A DNA stretch of 52,291 nt from Lederbergia sp. NSJ-179 (lineage in GTDB: Bacteria; Bacillota; Bacilli; Bacillales; Bacillaceae_C). The DNA lies in contig NZ_JALIFP010000029.1 in assembly GCF_022867885.1 (NCBI RefSeq), positions 1-52,291 of the forward strand. Reading direction: 5' to 3'. Each line of letters begins with the position of its first letter. The stretch's first letter is position 1. The notes beneath the pieces are model-generated. The model was not told the DNA's origin, did no database searches, and was given only the letters and a program-made list of their open reading frames with translations. Position numbers and translations under genes: made by a program. Shown one piece after another: positions 33,357 through 42,827 of the stretch.

Positions 33357-34304
33357 TCACTCAAAAAACTGTTTCGTAATCGGATTAAAATAAAGAATTC
33401 TCTCCGAAATAGTAGCTCTAAATTCAAGCGATATATGAAATTCAAGTAAAGGAATAAAATATAAAATCCCATTGTCGATATTTATTTCAATCTGTCCGTT
33501 ATATTTATTGCGAATTTCCTGTAATTGCTTATCTCTTTCCAGTTTTATAGCTTCCGATTTAGAACGGTACTCCTTTTGCTTTTCTTCACTTAATCCTTTC
33601 CGATTTGCTCGCTTGTCATTTTCTTCAACAAGTTCTTTATAATAATTTGTGATCCGATCCACATCTTTTGCCATTAATTCCGAGTTTGATCCATCCTTTT
33701 TTTGTCGTTCCGTTATTTCCTTTACATAGGTTGTTGCAATGGTGAAGGCATGATTCACATCAAACGTAGCGGGAAGCGGATAGGTATAAATCGGATTCTG
33801 CTGATAGATAATCCTGTTTTGTTCCTGTTTCATTGTTGGGCTAACTTGATTCGTTAAAAGATTGACCCATACTTGTTCAGAAGCTTCCGTTTTTTCATCA
33901 GCAATATAAGAAACATTATATTGAAATACAGCCCATGCGCCCATTGCCGGTTTTTCATCTATAATCGTAATTCTTCCGGATTCTTCTTTCAGAAACTCGC
34001 TTATTTTTTTCAAAGGCTTCCCGAGTTCTAATCGATCTATTTCCACAAATCTGATCGTACTAATCGCATTTTGCTGGATAATTTCTAATAATTGTTCCAA
34101 AATATAGCTCCCGAAAGTAACGAACTCAGCATCAGGGTTTTCCTCTGCGACTTCAAAGTCGAAAGCGATCATAAGTTCTGTTTTATTTTGAAAATAAGGT
34201 GCATATCTTTCCGGAATTAATACTTGGCATAACGCATATTCCACCGGTATGACGACCCCGCCTAATTCCTCCACGACTTCTCCCACAAATTGTTGCAACT
34301 GCAT
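33357..34304 (-). CDS. Hypothetical partner of the SNF2 helicase
   Basis: A soluble protein of 315 residues, not recognised. It begins MQLQQFVGEVVEELGGVVIP, has an alpha/beta N-terminal half, and a strongly charged predicted coiled coil near 215-275 (NKRANRKGLSEEKQKEYRSK). It ends in a beta-rich segment (ILYFIPLLEFHISLEFRATI). It follows the SNF2 helicase gene by 17 bases on the same strand, so the two probably work together. No nuclease or methylase motif is visible. Confidence 0.7.
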   Translation of the reverse strand: MQLQQFVGEVVEELGGVVIPVEYALCQVLIPERYAPYFQNKTELMIAFDFEVAEENPDAEFVTFGSYILEQLLEIIQQNAISTIRFVEIDRLELGKPLKKISEFLKEESGRITIIDEKPAMGAWAVFQYNVSYIADEKTEASEQVWVNLLTNQVSPTMKQEQNRIIYQQNPIYTYPLPATFDVNHAFTIATTYVKEITERQKKDGSNSELMAKDVDRITNYYKELVEENDKRANRKGLSEEKQKEYRSKSEAIKLERDKQLQEIRNKYNGQIEINIDNGILYFIPLLEFHISLEFRATISERILYFNPITKQFFE

Positions 34305-34321
34305 CTATCCACTACCCCCTA

Positions 34322-36349
34322 TTAAAATAAGGTATCATCCAGTTCTTTTTGCTTGGCTAGTTTTTGTTTATTATTCAAAAGGACTTCCCCAATTTGTTCC
34401 AATTCTGCTTCTACTTCTTCATTCGTTTTTGCCTCTACCCAAGCTTTCATCACCAATTCGGAGAAATCTTCTTTCTCTTCCAAATCGCCAAGAATAGCAT
34501 CAACTTCACCCACAACAAGCTCGAACATATTTATTTTACGATCAAGCAAATCGAGGATGTAATATTCAATCGTATCCTTTGCGGCAAGATTATAAACAAC
34601 CACATCATTTTCTTGGCCAATTCGATGGATCCGGCCAATCCGTTGTTCTATCGCCATTGGATTCCAAGGAAGATCGAAATTCACCATGCCATGGCAAAAT
34701 TGGAGATTGCGTCCTTCCCCTCCAACCTCCGTACTAACCAATACATCTGCCTTCTCTTTAAAAAAGGTCACTTGTTCTTCCTTTTCCTTTCTACGCATTC
34801 CGCCGTGAAATTCAGCCACTTGAAAACCCTGCTCTTTCAGCATTTTGCTAATATATTGCTGGGTTGATGCGAATTTAGTAAAAACAATCATCTTGTCTTT
34901 AAATTCATTTAAAATGGAGACAAGCTCATCTATCTTTGTACGGGAACCGGTCTCTTCTTCTATAATCGTTTGAGCCTCTTTTAAAAACTTTTGCATCGCT
35001 TTTTGCTCAAATTCTGTTAACTTTTCATTTACAGCCAGTCGTTCAAGGGAAGGGATCACTGAAAAAACAGAACTTCCAATCTGTTCTTGCAGACGTTTTA
35101 GCTGAAATCGATTTAATACAGGGTGTTTGATGTTATATCTTTCTCTTACAAATGTACTAAGATTATTGTACAAGGCCTTTTCTTTATCTGAAATTTCAAT
35201 GGTTCTTGTATAGGCTGTTCTTTTTGTGAAAATCACATCTACATTACTACGTTTATTGCGAATCATGACATCATTTAGGAGATTCTTCAGTTTATCCACA
35301 TTTTTTGCCTCAATGCCATCCTTGCTGTCAACGAAGTTTTTCCTGAAATAGCTATATGTTCTAAGCTGTCCGGGTTTTAATAGGGTAATGAGGTTGTACA
35401 ATTCTTCTAAATGATTTTGGACAGGTGTTGCCGTTAAAAGAAAAATATACTTTTTGTTGATTCCATTGACAAATTGCCATTTTTGCGTTGACCGATTCTT
35501 TAAGTGATGGGCTTCATCGACAATAATCAAATCGTATTGTTCGTTGAAGATCGCCTCTCGATTATTTTTGCGTTTCGCTGTATCGATTGAGGCAATCACT
35601 TTTGGAAAATGAGCCCAAGCGCTATCCTCCAGTTTTTTAAAATCGGGGTGGTCTGCCCGGACGAAATCTTGGTTGAATTTCCTTTTCATCTCGTTCTCCC
35701 ATTGTCCTACAAGTGAGGGAGGCACAAGAATAAGTATTTTTCTAGCTAGTCCGCGCATAATATATTCAAGCATAGCCATACCAGCTTCAACCGTTTTTCC
35801 AAGTCCGACTTCATCACTTAACATCACGCGGCCTTTAAATCGATTGAGCACGGATTGAACTGTTTTTATTTGATAATCAAATGTTTCCAATTCACGTACA
35901 TATGGTAAACAAAGCAATTCGTTTCCATTAGGATGAACCCGAAATTGTTGTGCTGTTTGGTATAACTGAAACCAATTTTCTGGATTGGACGTGAAGCTAG
36001 TTAAAGCTTTCATGACTGTATGAGCCCGTTCTTTGTGATGCAGCATACTTTCTACACTTTCAAGTGACGAATGGTGCTGATTCGAAACGATGATTCTCTG
36101 ATCTTCTGTTTTTTCTATGAATAAAAACCCTTCAGCATAAGGAGCAAAAAAACCCTTTATTCCTTTACCTTGAAGCAATCTTTCATCCCAATCAATTGTA
36201 AACTTTCTTTGCAATCCTCTGCCATTCTCCATCATAAATGCTTCATCAGCAATCTGAATCTCACGAAAAAATTGAATGAGCGTCTCATCCATTTCCATCG
36301 ACTGAAGATCAAATAACTCCTTATTTACCCTAAATAGATACTTAGACAA
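34322..36349 (-). CDS. SNF2-family DEAD/DEAH-box ATPase
   Basis: A protein of 675 residues with both RecA-like lobes of SNF2 ATPases. The N-terminal region of about 150 residues is unassigned. Motif I is SDEVGLGKTVEAG (about 178-190), motif II DEAHHLKN (278-285), motif III LLTATPVQN, motif V VGGEGRNLQF and motif VI IEQRIGRIHRIGQ. It resembles RapA/YqhH-type bacterial Swi2/Snf2 proteins, which move along double-stranded DNA and remodel protein-DNA complexes. It is longer than B. subtilis YqhH, and its partner differs from YqhG. The start is TTG, with GGCGGTG upstream. Confidence 0.93.
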   Translation of the reverse strand: MSKYLFRVNKELFDLQSMEMDETLIQFFREIQIADEAFMMENGRGLQRKFTIDWDERLLQGKGIKGFFAPYAEGFLFIEKTEDQRIIVSNQHHSSLESVESMLHHKERAHTVMKALTSFTSNPENWFQLYQTAQQFRVHPNGNELLCLPYVRELETFDYQIKTVQSVLNRFKGRVMLSDEVGLGKTVEAGMAMLEYIMRGLARKILILVPPSLVGQWENEMKRKFNQDFVRADHPDFKKLEDSAWAHFPKVIASIDTAKRKNNREAIFNEQYDLIIVDEAHHLKNRSTQKWQFVNGINKKYIFLLTATPVQNHLEELYNLITLLKPGQLRTYSYFRKNFVDSKDGIEAKNVDKLKNLLNDVMIRNKRSNVDVIFTKRTAYTRTIEISDKEKALYNNLSTFVRERYNIKHPVLNRFQLKRLQEQIGSSVFSVIPSLERLAVNEKLTEFEQKAMQKFLKEAQTIIEEETGSRTKIDELVSILNEFKDKMIVFTKFASTQQYISKMLKEQGFQVAEFHGGMRRKEKEEQVTFFKEKADVLVSTEVGGEGRNLQFCHGMVNFDLPWNPMAIEQRIGRIHRIGQENDVVVYNLAAKDTIEYYILDLLDRKINMFELVVGEVDAILGDLEEKEDFSELVMKAWVEAKTNEEVEAELEQIGEVLLNNKQKLAKQKELDDTLF

Positions 36350-36446
36350 TTTTATTCACCGCCGTTTCATTAACCCAAGTTTTCTATCATTCTACCATAT
36401 TTCGGCATGTCATCCCCCGGATTTTGCCGAAAAATAGCTTGGAAAT

Positions 36447-36657
36447 TAAGAAAGGCGCAAGCGCCCGTTTAGCGACGTACAAACTTAAATATATAGCGCA
36501 ACGCCGTTCTGACCAACATCCTGTTGGCCTGAGATAAAGGAAACACGATGAACCCGAAGGGTGAATCGATGTTGACTTACGCAAGCAGGCACCGAAAGTT
36601 TGCTAGTCGCTGGGCGCTGGAGCTAGATCCAAACAATAGCCAATTTTTATACTTTAC
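36447..36657 (-). repeat. Dispersed hairpin repeat, copy 3 (long variant)
   Basis: The ends match the copies at 25682 and 33020, but the loop side carries about 40 extra bases between the AACTT arm and GATAAAGG, including ACATCCTGTTGGCC. The insertion shows that the interior is free to vary while the stem arms are kept. It occupies most of the space between the helicase start and the small gene at 36685. Confidence 0.9.
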
Positions 36658-36662
36658 CTTTT

Positions 36663-36697
36663 GAAAAAGGGAAAGCTGATCGATTCAGCTTTCCCTG
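36663..36697 (-). terminator. Terminator of the small Gln-rich gene
   Basis: On the minus strand AGGGAAAGCTGA and TCAGCTTTCCCT form a 12-base stem, followed by TTTTC. The stop codon TGA of the small gene is in the first arm. Confidence 0.9.
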
Positions 36698-36780
36698 GTA
36701 GGTAATTTTTCTTGTGCGTTCGTTTGAGCTCCAGCTTGGTTTTGAAATTGTTGTAGTTGTTGTTGATTTTGTTGTGCCAA
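36685..36780 (-). CDS. Very small Gln-rich protein
   Basis: A gene of 31 codons with TTG start, seven bases after AGGAGGT, and a stop inside a strong terminator. The peptide starts MAQQNQQQLQQFQNQ and is about one-third glutamine, ending KLPTRES. A perfect ribosome binding site and its own terminator support expression. The NQQ..NAQ wording recalls gamma-type small acid-soluble spore proteins, but it lacks their EFASET repeat, so a spore role is only a guess. Confidence 0.65.
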   Translation of the reverse strand: MAQQNQQQLQQFQNQAGAQTNAQEKLPTRES

Positions 36781-37017
36781 AATTATAACCTCCTAAGTAT
36801 CCGTGCTTGTCGCTATAAAGCTCAACGTCTATTAAGGCTTCCCATTTTTTCGTATTTATACAAAAAATTCCCTTTGTAACGATTTTTGCTTATTTTTCCT
36901 TTTCAATTTCAGGTATAATGAAAAAAGCGGAAAAATTTGATTAACCTGGCTGGCCTCAAAGAGTTAATAATTTCATAAAGTCAGTATGGATGATCATAGA
37001 TTGGTAGGGGAAATATC

Positions 37018-38394
37018 GTGAAAAAAGAAACAAAACAGAAATATGTTGTGGCTGCTTTACTAATTGCGACTTTTCTAACAGCGATTGAGGGGACGATTGT
37101 GAGTACGGCGATGCCGAAAATCGTCGATGATTTGGGTGGCAGTCATTTGTATACATGGGTCATATCGGTCTATTTATTGGCAACCGTGATTAGTACACCG
37201 ATTTTTGGGAAATTGGCTGATTTATATGGTAGAAAGCTAATGTTTACCATTGGGGTAATCATTTTTTTGGTAGGATCGATGCTTTCAGGGTTATCCGAAT
37301 CCATGCAGCAACTTGTTGTGTACCGAATCATCCAAGGTATTGGTGCTGGAGCTTTAACTACGATTCCTCTTACGATTATTGGGGATGTGTTTTCGTTTGA
37401 AATGCGCGCGAAAATTCAAGGGCTCATTAGTAGTGTATGGGGAATATCTGGCATTATCGGACCTCTCGTCGGTGGGTTTATCGTTGACTCTATCTCCTGG
37501 CATTGGATTTTCTTTATGAATCTTCCGTTTGGCATTATTTCCCTGATTTTGATTGGGACTTCCCTTCATGAACAAATTGAAAAGAAAAAGAGGACGATTG
37601 ATTATGCAGGAATCTTTACTTTTGCAGCCAGTATGACGTCATTTTTATATGCTTTGAATTTATGGAAAGAAGAGAGGCAAATGACGGGTAGTATCGTAAC
37701 CCTGTTTATAGTTGCCTTTATTGGAATCATCTTATTCATTTGGATTGAGTCCAAAGGGAAGGAGCCTATGCTTCCGCTAGCTTTATTCAACATTCGGCTG
37801 ATTGTTGTTTCAAATGCAGTCTCCTTTTTAATTGGCTTTATTTTAATCGCCATGACCTTTTATATTCCTTTATGGGTGGTACAAGGTGTGACAGGCTTAA
37901 ACGCGACTTTGTCGGGGATTGCCATGCTGCCATTATCCCTGACATGGCCAATTGGAGCCATGCTCACTGGAAAGTGGATGAATAAAATAGCTGTAGGGCG
38001 GATTGCTCTTCTTGGGATTATGGTTTTAATAGTAGGCTGTACTGGCATGAGTTTTTTTCAAGCAGATACCACTTTACCATGGATGATGGTCATTACCGCC
38101 ATTTCAGGGATGGGTTTTGGCTTGTCCACCACATTGTTTACAGTTGTCGTTCAATCAGCTGTTGGCTGGAATATGAGAGGAGCAGCAATGGGCTCGATGA
38201 ACCTATTTCGAAATTTAGGGCAAACCATTGGCATTGCCGTATCTGGACTCTGGCTAACTGATCAATTAAAAGGAGCTGAGCTGGCTGCAAATTTACATAC
38301 GGTATTTATTTTGCTTATCGTATTAGCCGTCATTGCCTTTGTGATTACAACCATGCTCCTAGGTAAAAGAGGGCGGGAACTTTCAACCGAATAG
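37018..38394 (+). CDS. MFS multidrug transporter (DHA2/EmrB-QacA family)
   Basis: A drug:H+ antiporter of 458 residues with about 12 to 14 membrane segments. Family motifs include FLTAIEGTIVSTAMPKIVDD in segment 1, GKLADLYGRKLMF (motif A) and the RIIQGIGAGALTTIPL (motif B) region. Segment 5 has the exporter motif C (WGISGIIGPLVGG). It probably exports cationic drugs or other toxic compounds. GTG start with GTAGGGGAAA upstream; no regulator gene adjoins it. Confidence 0.9.
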   Translation: MKKETKQKYVVAALLIATFLTAIEGTIVSTAMPKIVDDLGGSHLYTWVISVYLLATVISTPIFGKLADLYGRKLMFTIGVIIFLVGSMLSGLSESMQQLVVYRIIQGIGAGALTTIPLTIIGDVFSFEMRAKIQGLISSVWGISGIIGPLVGGFIVDSISWHWIFFMNLPFGIISLILIGTSLHEQIEKKKRTIDYAGIFTFAASMTSFLYALNLWKEERQMTGSIVTLFIVAFIGIILFIWIESKGKEPMLPLALFNIRLIVVSNAVSFLIGFILIAMTFYIPLWVVQGVTGLNATLSGIAMLPLSLTWPIGAMLTGKWMNKIAVGRIALLGIMVLIVGCTGMSFFQADTTLPWMMVITAISGMGFGLSTTLFTVVVQSAVGWNMRGAAMGSMNLFRNLGQTIGIAVSGLWLTDQLKGAELAANLHTVFILLIVLAVIAFVITTMLLGKRGRELSTE

Positions 38395-38439
38395 GCCCAT
38401 ATAAAAAGCTTGAAGGCTCGATTATATGTTTTGTATAAG

Positions 38440-38482
38440 AAAAAAAGATAGCTGTCATTGCGCCACAGCTATCTATTTTTTT
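38440..38482. terminator. Terminator of the MFS gene
   Basis: GATAGCTGT (38447-38455) pairs with ACAGCTATC (38465-38473) and is followed by a run of T; the A run before it makes it usable on both strands. The stretch 38483-38850 shows no supported gene. Confidence 0.85.
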
Positions 38483-38850
38483 CTAATAAAGAAATTTTCA
38501 CTTGTCCCCGATGAACGATATAAAGGTGGGCGGGCTGATTTCCAGCCCCATAAATAATAAAAAATGACAACGAAAAGCTAATGGCCGCAATGTACCTGTG
38601 TTGGGGGATAAACAGTGAGGACCTTGATCCAAATCCAGAATGGAACGTTTCTGTCAATTTATGCAGAAAAATATTTTATACATAACTGTGAGGTGGGACA
38701 GCATCGACTTTTACAGAAATTACTTGTAGAAAAATAGAAAGGAGCACTGGACATTTTTATAAAAAGAGTTATAATGTCTTAGTACTTTTTTAAAAGAAAA
38801 AGAGTGTCTAGTTTTTTATATTGGTAGCAAGTTAGAGAGGAGCGTTTAAG

Positions 38851-40776
38851 TTGAATAAGCTTAAAAAATTCTCGTTCAACATTGATAGTAAAAGTGTGCA
38901 ATTTTTTCTCATTGCGATTGTGTTATTTTGGCTAAAAACGTATGTGGCTTATAGAATTGAATTTAATTTGGGGATTGATAATTCTGTACAAAAGTTTTTA
39001 CTGTTTATTAATCCACTTAGCTCAGCCTTTCTTTTCTTAGGGGCTGCCTTGGTATTTAAAAAACATTGGGGAGCTGTGTTGATCGGCATCCAATTTGTAT
39101 TATCCTTTTTGCTTTATGCCAATGTGGTCTATTATCGCTTTTTTGATGACTTCATCACTTGGCCAACGATTTTACAGTTGAAGGTCAATGGGGGACAAAC
39201 AGATAGTGCGTTATCTTTGATGACGCCATACGATATTTTTTATTTCACAGATACGATTCTTTTAGTTTTACTGCTAGCTTTAAAGGTGTACCAGTTAAAA
39301 TCTGTTTCGACGAGGAAAATCGCTTTGATTCCAATGGTGGTAGCAGTAGGGATTTTCTTATTTAATTTATCTTTAGCTGAAGCGGATCGTCCTGAGCTAC
39401 TCACAAGATCGTTTGACCGAAATTATCTTGTAAAATATTTAGGAACGTACAATTTTACAATCTATGATGCTGTTCAAACGGCAAGATCTTCGATGCAACG
39501 TACCTTTGCCAGCAGTGATGATGTGACGGAAATCGAAAATAACCTAAAGGCCAATTTTGCGAAGCCCAACGCAGATTATTTTGGACAGGCAAAAGGGATG
39601 AATGTCATGTATATATCCCTGGAATCTTTACAGACCTTTTTGATTGATTACAAATTAGATGGTCAAGAAGTGACGCCGTTCTTAAATTCTCTGGCCCATG
39701 ACGGAAAAACCTTTTATTTTGATAACTTTTTTCATCAAACTGGACAAGGGAAAACATCTGATGCGGAGTTTATGATGGATAATTCATTATTCCCACTGTC
39801 ACAAGGATCTGTTTTTATCAATAAAGCACAGAACACGTATCATGCAGCCCCTGCGATTTTGAAATCAAGAGGCTATACATCAGCCGCATTCCATGGAAAC
39901 TATAAAACTTTCTGGAACCGGAATGAGATCTATAAAGCATTCGGATATGATCAATTTTTTGATGCGACGTATTATAATATGACACCGGAAAATGTGAAAA
40001 ATTATGGGTTGAAGGATAAGCCGTTTTTAGAGGAGTCCATGCCACTCTTAGAATCCTTGCCACAACCTTTTTATTCAAAAATGATTTTACTATCCAATCA
40101 TTTTCCTTTTGCAATGGATGAAGGAGATACAGACTTTCCAGCAGGGGATTTTGGGGATAAAGTCGTCAATCAATATTTCCAATCAGCGAATTATATGGAC
40201 CAAGCTTTGGAAGAATTCTTTCATAATCTAAAAGAAGCTGGTTTGTATGATAATACAATTATTGTGATGTATGGGGACCATTATGGTATTTCTGAAAATC
40301 ATAATAGCGCAATGGAGCGAGTGACAGGAGAAGAAATAACACCATTTAAAAATGCCCAATTACAAAGAGTGCCTCTTTTCATTCATGTTCCTGGTGTAAA
40401 GGGTGGAGTTGTGCATAAATATAGTGGAGAAGTGGATGTTCAACCAACCATTCTTCATTTATTGGGAGTGGATACTCGAAATTATCTACATGTAGGGAAT
40501 GATATTTTATCACCTGAATATAAAGAGGTTGTCCCATTCCGTAATGGAGATTTTGTGACACCGGAAGTAACCCAAGTAAATGGGGTTTGTTATGACAATG
40601 AGACTGGTGAGGAAATAGAAGACCAGCAATGTTCTTCAGATGATCAGGTGGTAAAAGAAAAACTAGAAATTTCGGATCGAATTGTAACGAAAGATTTGCT
40701 TCGTTTCTACCAACCAGAAGGCTATGTGCCGATTGATCCAAACGATTATCAGTATACAAATGGAACAAAGGAATAA
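38851..40776 (+). CDS. ltaS: Lipoteichoic acid synthase family protein (LtaS-type)
   Basis: A protein of 641 residues. Five N-terminal membrane segments (to about residue 173) carry a large extracellular alkaline-phosphatase-fold domain. It polymerises glycerol phosphate from phosphatidylglycerol onto the lipid anchor. Active-site features are visible: Glu258 (YISLESL), catalytic Thr302 in TGQGKTSDAEF, and VMYGDHYG later. TFASS near 218-222 fits a signal-peptidase cut that releases the domain. Bacilli have several paralogues, so it could be LtaS, YfnI or YqgS. TTG start with AGAGGAG upstream. Confidence 0.9.
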   Translation: MNKLKKFSFNIDSKSVQFFLIAIVLFWLKTYVAYRIEFNLGIDNSVQKFLLFINPLSSAFLFLGAALVFKKHWGAVLIGIQFVLSFLLYANVVYYRFFDDFITWPTILQLKVNGGQTDSALSLMTPYDIFYFTDTILLVLLLALKVYQLKSVSTRKIALIPMVVAVGIFLFNLSLAEADRPELLTRSFDRNYLVKYLGTYNFTIYDAVQTARSSMQRTFASSDDVTEIENNLKANFAKPNADYFGQAKGMNVMYISLESLQTFLIDYKLDGQEVTPFLNSLAHDGKTFYFDNFFHQTGQGKTSDAEFMMDNSLFPLSQGSVFINKAQNTYHAAPAILKSRGYTSAAFHGNYKTFWNRNEIYKAFGYDQFFDATYYNMTPENVKNYGLKDKPFLEESMPLLESLPQPFYSKMILLSNHFPFAMDEGDTDFPAGDFGDKVVNQYFQSANYMDQALEEFFHNLKEAGLYDNTIIVMYGDHYGISENHNSAMERVTGEEITPFKNAQLQRVPLFIHVPGVKGGVVHKYSGEVDVQPTILHLLGVDTRNYLHVGNDILSPEYKEVVPFRNGDFVTPEVTQVNGVCYDNETGEEIEDQQCSSDDQVVKEKLEISDRIVTKDLLRFYQPEGYVPIDPNDYQYTNGTKE

Positions 40777-40813
40777 GAAATAGCGGAAGCACCTGAAGCT
40801 GTGGCGAGCCACT

Positions 40814-40855
40814 AAAAAGCTCCTTCTCATTTGAAAGAATGGGAAGGAGCTTTTT
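40814..40855 (+). terminator. Terminator of the LtaS-type gene
   Basis: AAAAGCTCCTTC (40815-40826) pairs with GAAGGAGCTTTT (40843-40854), followed by more T. Confidence 0.9.
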
Positions 40856-40931
40856 GGTGTCAAGAATTTAATGGAGATATGCCTCTAATTGTTGATATTA
40901 AAGGGATTGAAACTGTTTTTCTTGTAAGGTA

Positions 40932-41083
40932 GGAAAGTATAAATTTGGCTAGTGTGAGATCCAGCTCCAGCGCCTAGCCCCTCGAGGTCAAATAACCTGA
41001 GCCAATAAAAGTCAAACCCGGACTTTTCTTGTCTCAGAACATTTGCTTGTCGGGGCTGACCAAGGCGCTTGCGCTTTTCTTAC
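40932..41083 (+). repeat. Dispersed repeat, sequence variant B
   Basis: The outer ends match the main repeat (GCTCCAGCGCCTAGCCCC at one side, CAAGGCGCTTGCGC at the other), but the interior differs completely and includes TCAAATAACC and CTTGTCGGGGCTGACC. The pairing AGCGCC/GGCGCT and AGCCCC/GGGGCT gives a similar stem. It lies eight bases before a copy of the main type, in the same orientation. Confidence 0.8.
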
Positions 41084-41090
41084 AGGATAG

Positions 41091-41269
41091 GAAAGTATAA
41101 ATTTTGGCTAATGTTGGATCTAGCTCCAGCGCCCAGCGACTAGCAAACTTTCGGTGCTGCTTGCGTAAGTCAACATCGATTCACCCTTCGGGTTCATCGT
41201 GTTTCCTTTATCTCGTCAGGCCCCTAAAAAGTTTGTACGTCGCTAAACGGGCGCTTGCGCTTTTCTTAC
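41091..41269 (+). repeat. Dispersed hairpin repeat, copy 4, at a capA breakpoint
   Basis: A near-identical copy of the unit at 25682, with one base missing in GGTGCTGC. Its last bases CTTTTCTTAC are followed directly by capA coding sequence whose 5' half is absent. Confidence 0.9.
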
Positions 41270-41809
41270 TATGATTATCGCTATAAAAAGTCGGATGATA
41301 TCTATTTGGAGAATATTATTAGGGATGTCAAGAAATATAAACGAGAAGAAAATCTTGTGATTGTCAATATGCATTGGGGTATCGAATATATGGAAGGACC
41401 GGCTGCTTATCAAACGAAATTCGGACATGCAACATTGGATGCCGGAGCGGATATCATTATCGGTTGTCACCCACATCGTTTACAAAGTGTAGAAAAGTAT
41501 AATGGCAAATATATTATCTACAGCATGGGCGATTATGCTTTTGGCGCCGACCCAACATTCCTTTCACGACAAACAGCGATGTTTCGGCTTCATTTTGCTA
41601 AAGAAAATGGCACTGTTGTCATGAAAGGAATGCGGATCGTCCCAGCATTCGAAAATTCAAATGGCAGTGAAACAGAAAATAACTATCAACCAATGCCGTT
41701 GTTTGGAAAAGATGCCAAGGATGTTGTTGATGAATTGATCAGGATTAGCAACATGATCCCGAATGGTGTTTCCGAGTATGACTATTTTGATCCTTTTCGT
41801 GAGGACTAA
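41268..41809 (+). pseudogene. CapA family protein, N-terminally truncated
   Basis: About 180 C-terminal residues of a CapA/PgsA-type metallophosphatase-fold protein remain: ENLVIVNMHWGIEYMEGP, DIIIGCHPHRLQSVEKY, YIIYSMGDYAFGADP and GSETENNYQPMP. Intact family members are roughly twice as long and start with a signal segment and a first metal-binding block; both are gone. Coding sequence begins exactly where the dispersed repeat ends. The open frame from TTG at 41255 runs out of the repeat and has no ribosome binding site. Confidence 0.88.
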
Positions 41810-41934
41810 AGAAAAGATCTTTATTGCTTGTATAACAGATTAGTATTAGCAGAAGGGGAGAATTAATCAGTTAAAATGGTTAGCTACTCCTCTATATAAA
41901 GGAATTGTCCTTCCGAAAAAGAGTAAGATGAAGC

Positions 41935-41972
41935 AAAAAACCGGCAAGCTTTCAGCTTTTGCCCGGTTTTTT
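41935..41972. terminator. Bidirectional terminator
   Basis: AACCGGCAAGC and GCTTTTGCCCGGTT (about 41939 to 41968) pair with one bulge and have T runs on both strands. It lies between the capA fragment and the convergent pxpA gene. Confidence 0.8.
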
Positions 41973-42057
41973 GCTGAAGGCAATTATTGTAATGATAAAC
42001 GTGAATAAGGCGATATTTTTTTACTCCATTTGTTCGACGCTCCTCTAAAGAATCATT

Positions 42058-42813
42058 CTAGTAAGTCTTTATATAAATCTCTTCGGTTGCGAACCTTTGA
42101 TTTAATTGGCGAGCAAAGTCTAAAGCAGAGGAGCTGTCTCCGTGCAGGCAAATGGTATCGGCTTGGACGGAAATGTCGATACCATCAACAGAGCGGACCT
42201 TTTCTTCTTTCACCATACGAACAGCTTGAGAGACAGCTTGTTTAGCATCTTGGATTAAGGCATTTGGTTGGCTTCTGGGTGTTAATGTTCCATCGCTTTG
42301 ATAAGTGCGGTCGGCAAAAACCTCGCTTGCTGTTGACAATCCGAGTTTTTCTCCTGCTTTGATCAATTCGCTGCCAGCTAAGCCATATAAAATAAGTTGT
42401 GGATGAAAATGATAAGCAGCCTCGGCAATCGCCTCGGCAAGTGCAAAGTCTGTTGCCGCCATATTATAAAGGGCTCCATGGGGCTTTACATGGTGTAGCT
42501 TTGCTCCATGGGCAACCACAAATCCATGGAGAGCGCCAATTTGATAGAGAACCATTTCAAAGGCTTCTCTTGGAGAAACAGCCATCCTTCTTCTGCCAAA
42601 TCCTTGCAGATCAGGTAAACTTGGATGGGCACCAATCGCTACATGATGTTCCAAGGCTAGTTCAACCGTCTGATTCATTGTTGAAAAATCTCCTGCATGA
42701 AAGCCACATGCGATATTGGCAGATGAGATATAGGGCATGATGTCGGTATCCAATCCTGAGTGATAAGTGCCAAATCCCTCGCCGATATCGCAATTCAGGT
42801 CAATTTGCTTCAT
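42058..42813 (-). CDS. pxpA: 5-oxoprolinase subunit PxpA (LamB/YcsF family)
   Basis: A protein of 251 residues with the family opening [17 protein letters not shown] and the blocks [42 protein letters not shown] and [10 protein letters not shown]. PxpA converts 5-oxoproline in concert with PxpB and PxpC, which use ATP to open the ring and give glutamate. ATG at 42813 has AAGGAG upstream; the frame to 42852 would run into pxpC. It is the last gene of pxpB-pxpC-pxpA. Confidence 0.95.
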   Translation of the reverse strand: MKQIDLNCDIGEGFGTYHSGLDTDIMPYISSANIACGFHAGDFSTMNQTVELALEHHVAIGAHPSLPDLQGFGRRRMAVSPREAFEMVLYQIGALHGFVVAHGAKLHHVKPHGALYNMAATDFALAEAIAEAAYHFHPQLILYGLAGSELIKAGEKLGLSTASEVFADRTYQSDGTLTPRSQPNALIQDAKQAVSQAVRMVKEEKVRSVDGIDISVQADTICLHGDSSSALDFARQLNQRFATEEIYIKTY

Positions 42814-42827
42814 ATCAAAACATCTCC

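Noticed and set aside
38469-38657. Minus-strand open frame of 62 codons after the MFS gene
   Set aside because: TTG start without ribosome binding site, no domain, and a terminator overlaps its end.
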